A DNA stretch of 55,624 bases from CALARM01 sp964431735 (GTDB taxonomy: Bacteria; Vulcanimicrobiota; SpSt-956; JAKJGF01), in NCBI GenBank assembly GCA_964431735.1, contig CAYSLJ010000020.1, positions 1-55,624 on the forward strand, in the 5' to 3' direction. The first letter of the stretch is position 1; every line of letters starts with the position of its first letter. Shown one piece after another: positions 55,612 through 55,624 of this stretch. Below the pieces are notes generated by a model that searched no databases, was not told the origin of the DNA, and worked only from the letters and a program-made list of their open reading frames with translations. Made by a program: the position numbers and the translations under genes.

Positions 55612-55624
55612 CGCGTGACGCGTG
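55609..55624. repeat. Start of a further TCACGCG heptad array
   Basis: GTGACGCGTGACGCGTG begins at the GT9 stop codon and runs off the window. Confidence 0.8.

Overview
The window is an AT-rich bacterial chromosome segment holding about 43 genes, no RNA operon and no recognisable prophage. The organism cannot be named with confidence from sequence alone. A heptosyltransferase-like GT9 enzyme (54568-55611) suggests a diderm envelope. A CsaB pyruvyl transferase with its DUF5693 partner (21505-24589) suggests that SLH-domain proteins are anchored to a pyruvylated wall polymer. Many TPR proteins, eukaryote-like kinases and zinc-ribbon/TPR proteins indicate a lineage rich in protein-protein signalling.

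Layout. 1-3.4 kb: a stand-alone Spo11/TopoVI-A-like TOPRIM protein, an EcsC-like protein, and decayed genes including a creatininase fragment. 3.6-7.6 kb: a YiiX-like permuted papain-fold protein, a YpdA-type flavoprotein fused to a CDGSH iron-sulfur domain, and an orphan sugar-binding protein. 7.7-11.4 kb: a three-gene xanthine-dehydrogenase-family molybdoenzyme operon. 11.4-19.2 kb: mixed metabolic and regulatory genes, including a TIM-barrel isomerase, a DUF2939 protein, a selenocysteine-lyase-like cysteine desulfurase, a cNMP-binding protein, a radical SAM/SPASM protein and a degenerate anthrax-lethal-factor-like protein. 19.4-24.6 kb: a large exported TPR protein, then DUF5693 and CsaB. 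24.8-31.3 kb: a frameshifted HEAT-repeat gene, a Gld-type ABC exporter module (ATPase, permease, GldG-like, DUF4340) and hemB.

31.8-38.9 kb is the most unusual coding block. It carries a GrpE-like factor, a lid-less Hsp70, a pseudokinase with a long 42-bp repeat tract (interrupted by a 100-N assembly gap) and a coiled-coil tail, a zinc-ribbon protein, a zinc-ribbon/TPR protein, and a J-domain/TPR protein whose HPD motif is lost. It looks like a dedicated, non-canonical chaperone/signalling set. 39-45.8 kb: TPR proteins, a polyprenyl diphosphate synthase, and split lysine-ketoglutarate reductase and saccharopine dehydrogenase genes. 45.8-55.6 kb: a lipoprotein with duplicated RskA-like domains, a candidate small RNA, gcvH-gcvPA-gcvPB, a TPR/TM/HEAT protein, an active Ser/Thr kinase with zinc ribbon and TPRs, and the GT9 enzyme.

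The intergenic DNA is the second main feature. At least 20 gaps carry arrays with a strict 7-bp period, mainly variants of TCACGCG, plus AGTGAGT, GCTGAAA, CTTCACC and CCCAAAA types. The arrays sit inside larger mobile-looking elements: about five TA-flanked ~95-115-bp elements with CTGA...TCAG inverted ends, about five composite elements with a GC-rich core, and one 179-bp element with 12-bp perfect inverted ends next to hemB. Several TCACGCG arrays lie between a promoter and a ribosome-binding site, always in the same orientation toward the gene. All functional roles for these arrays are inference.
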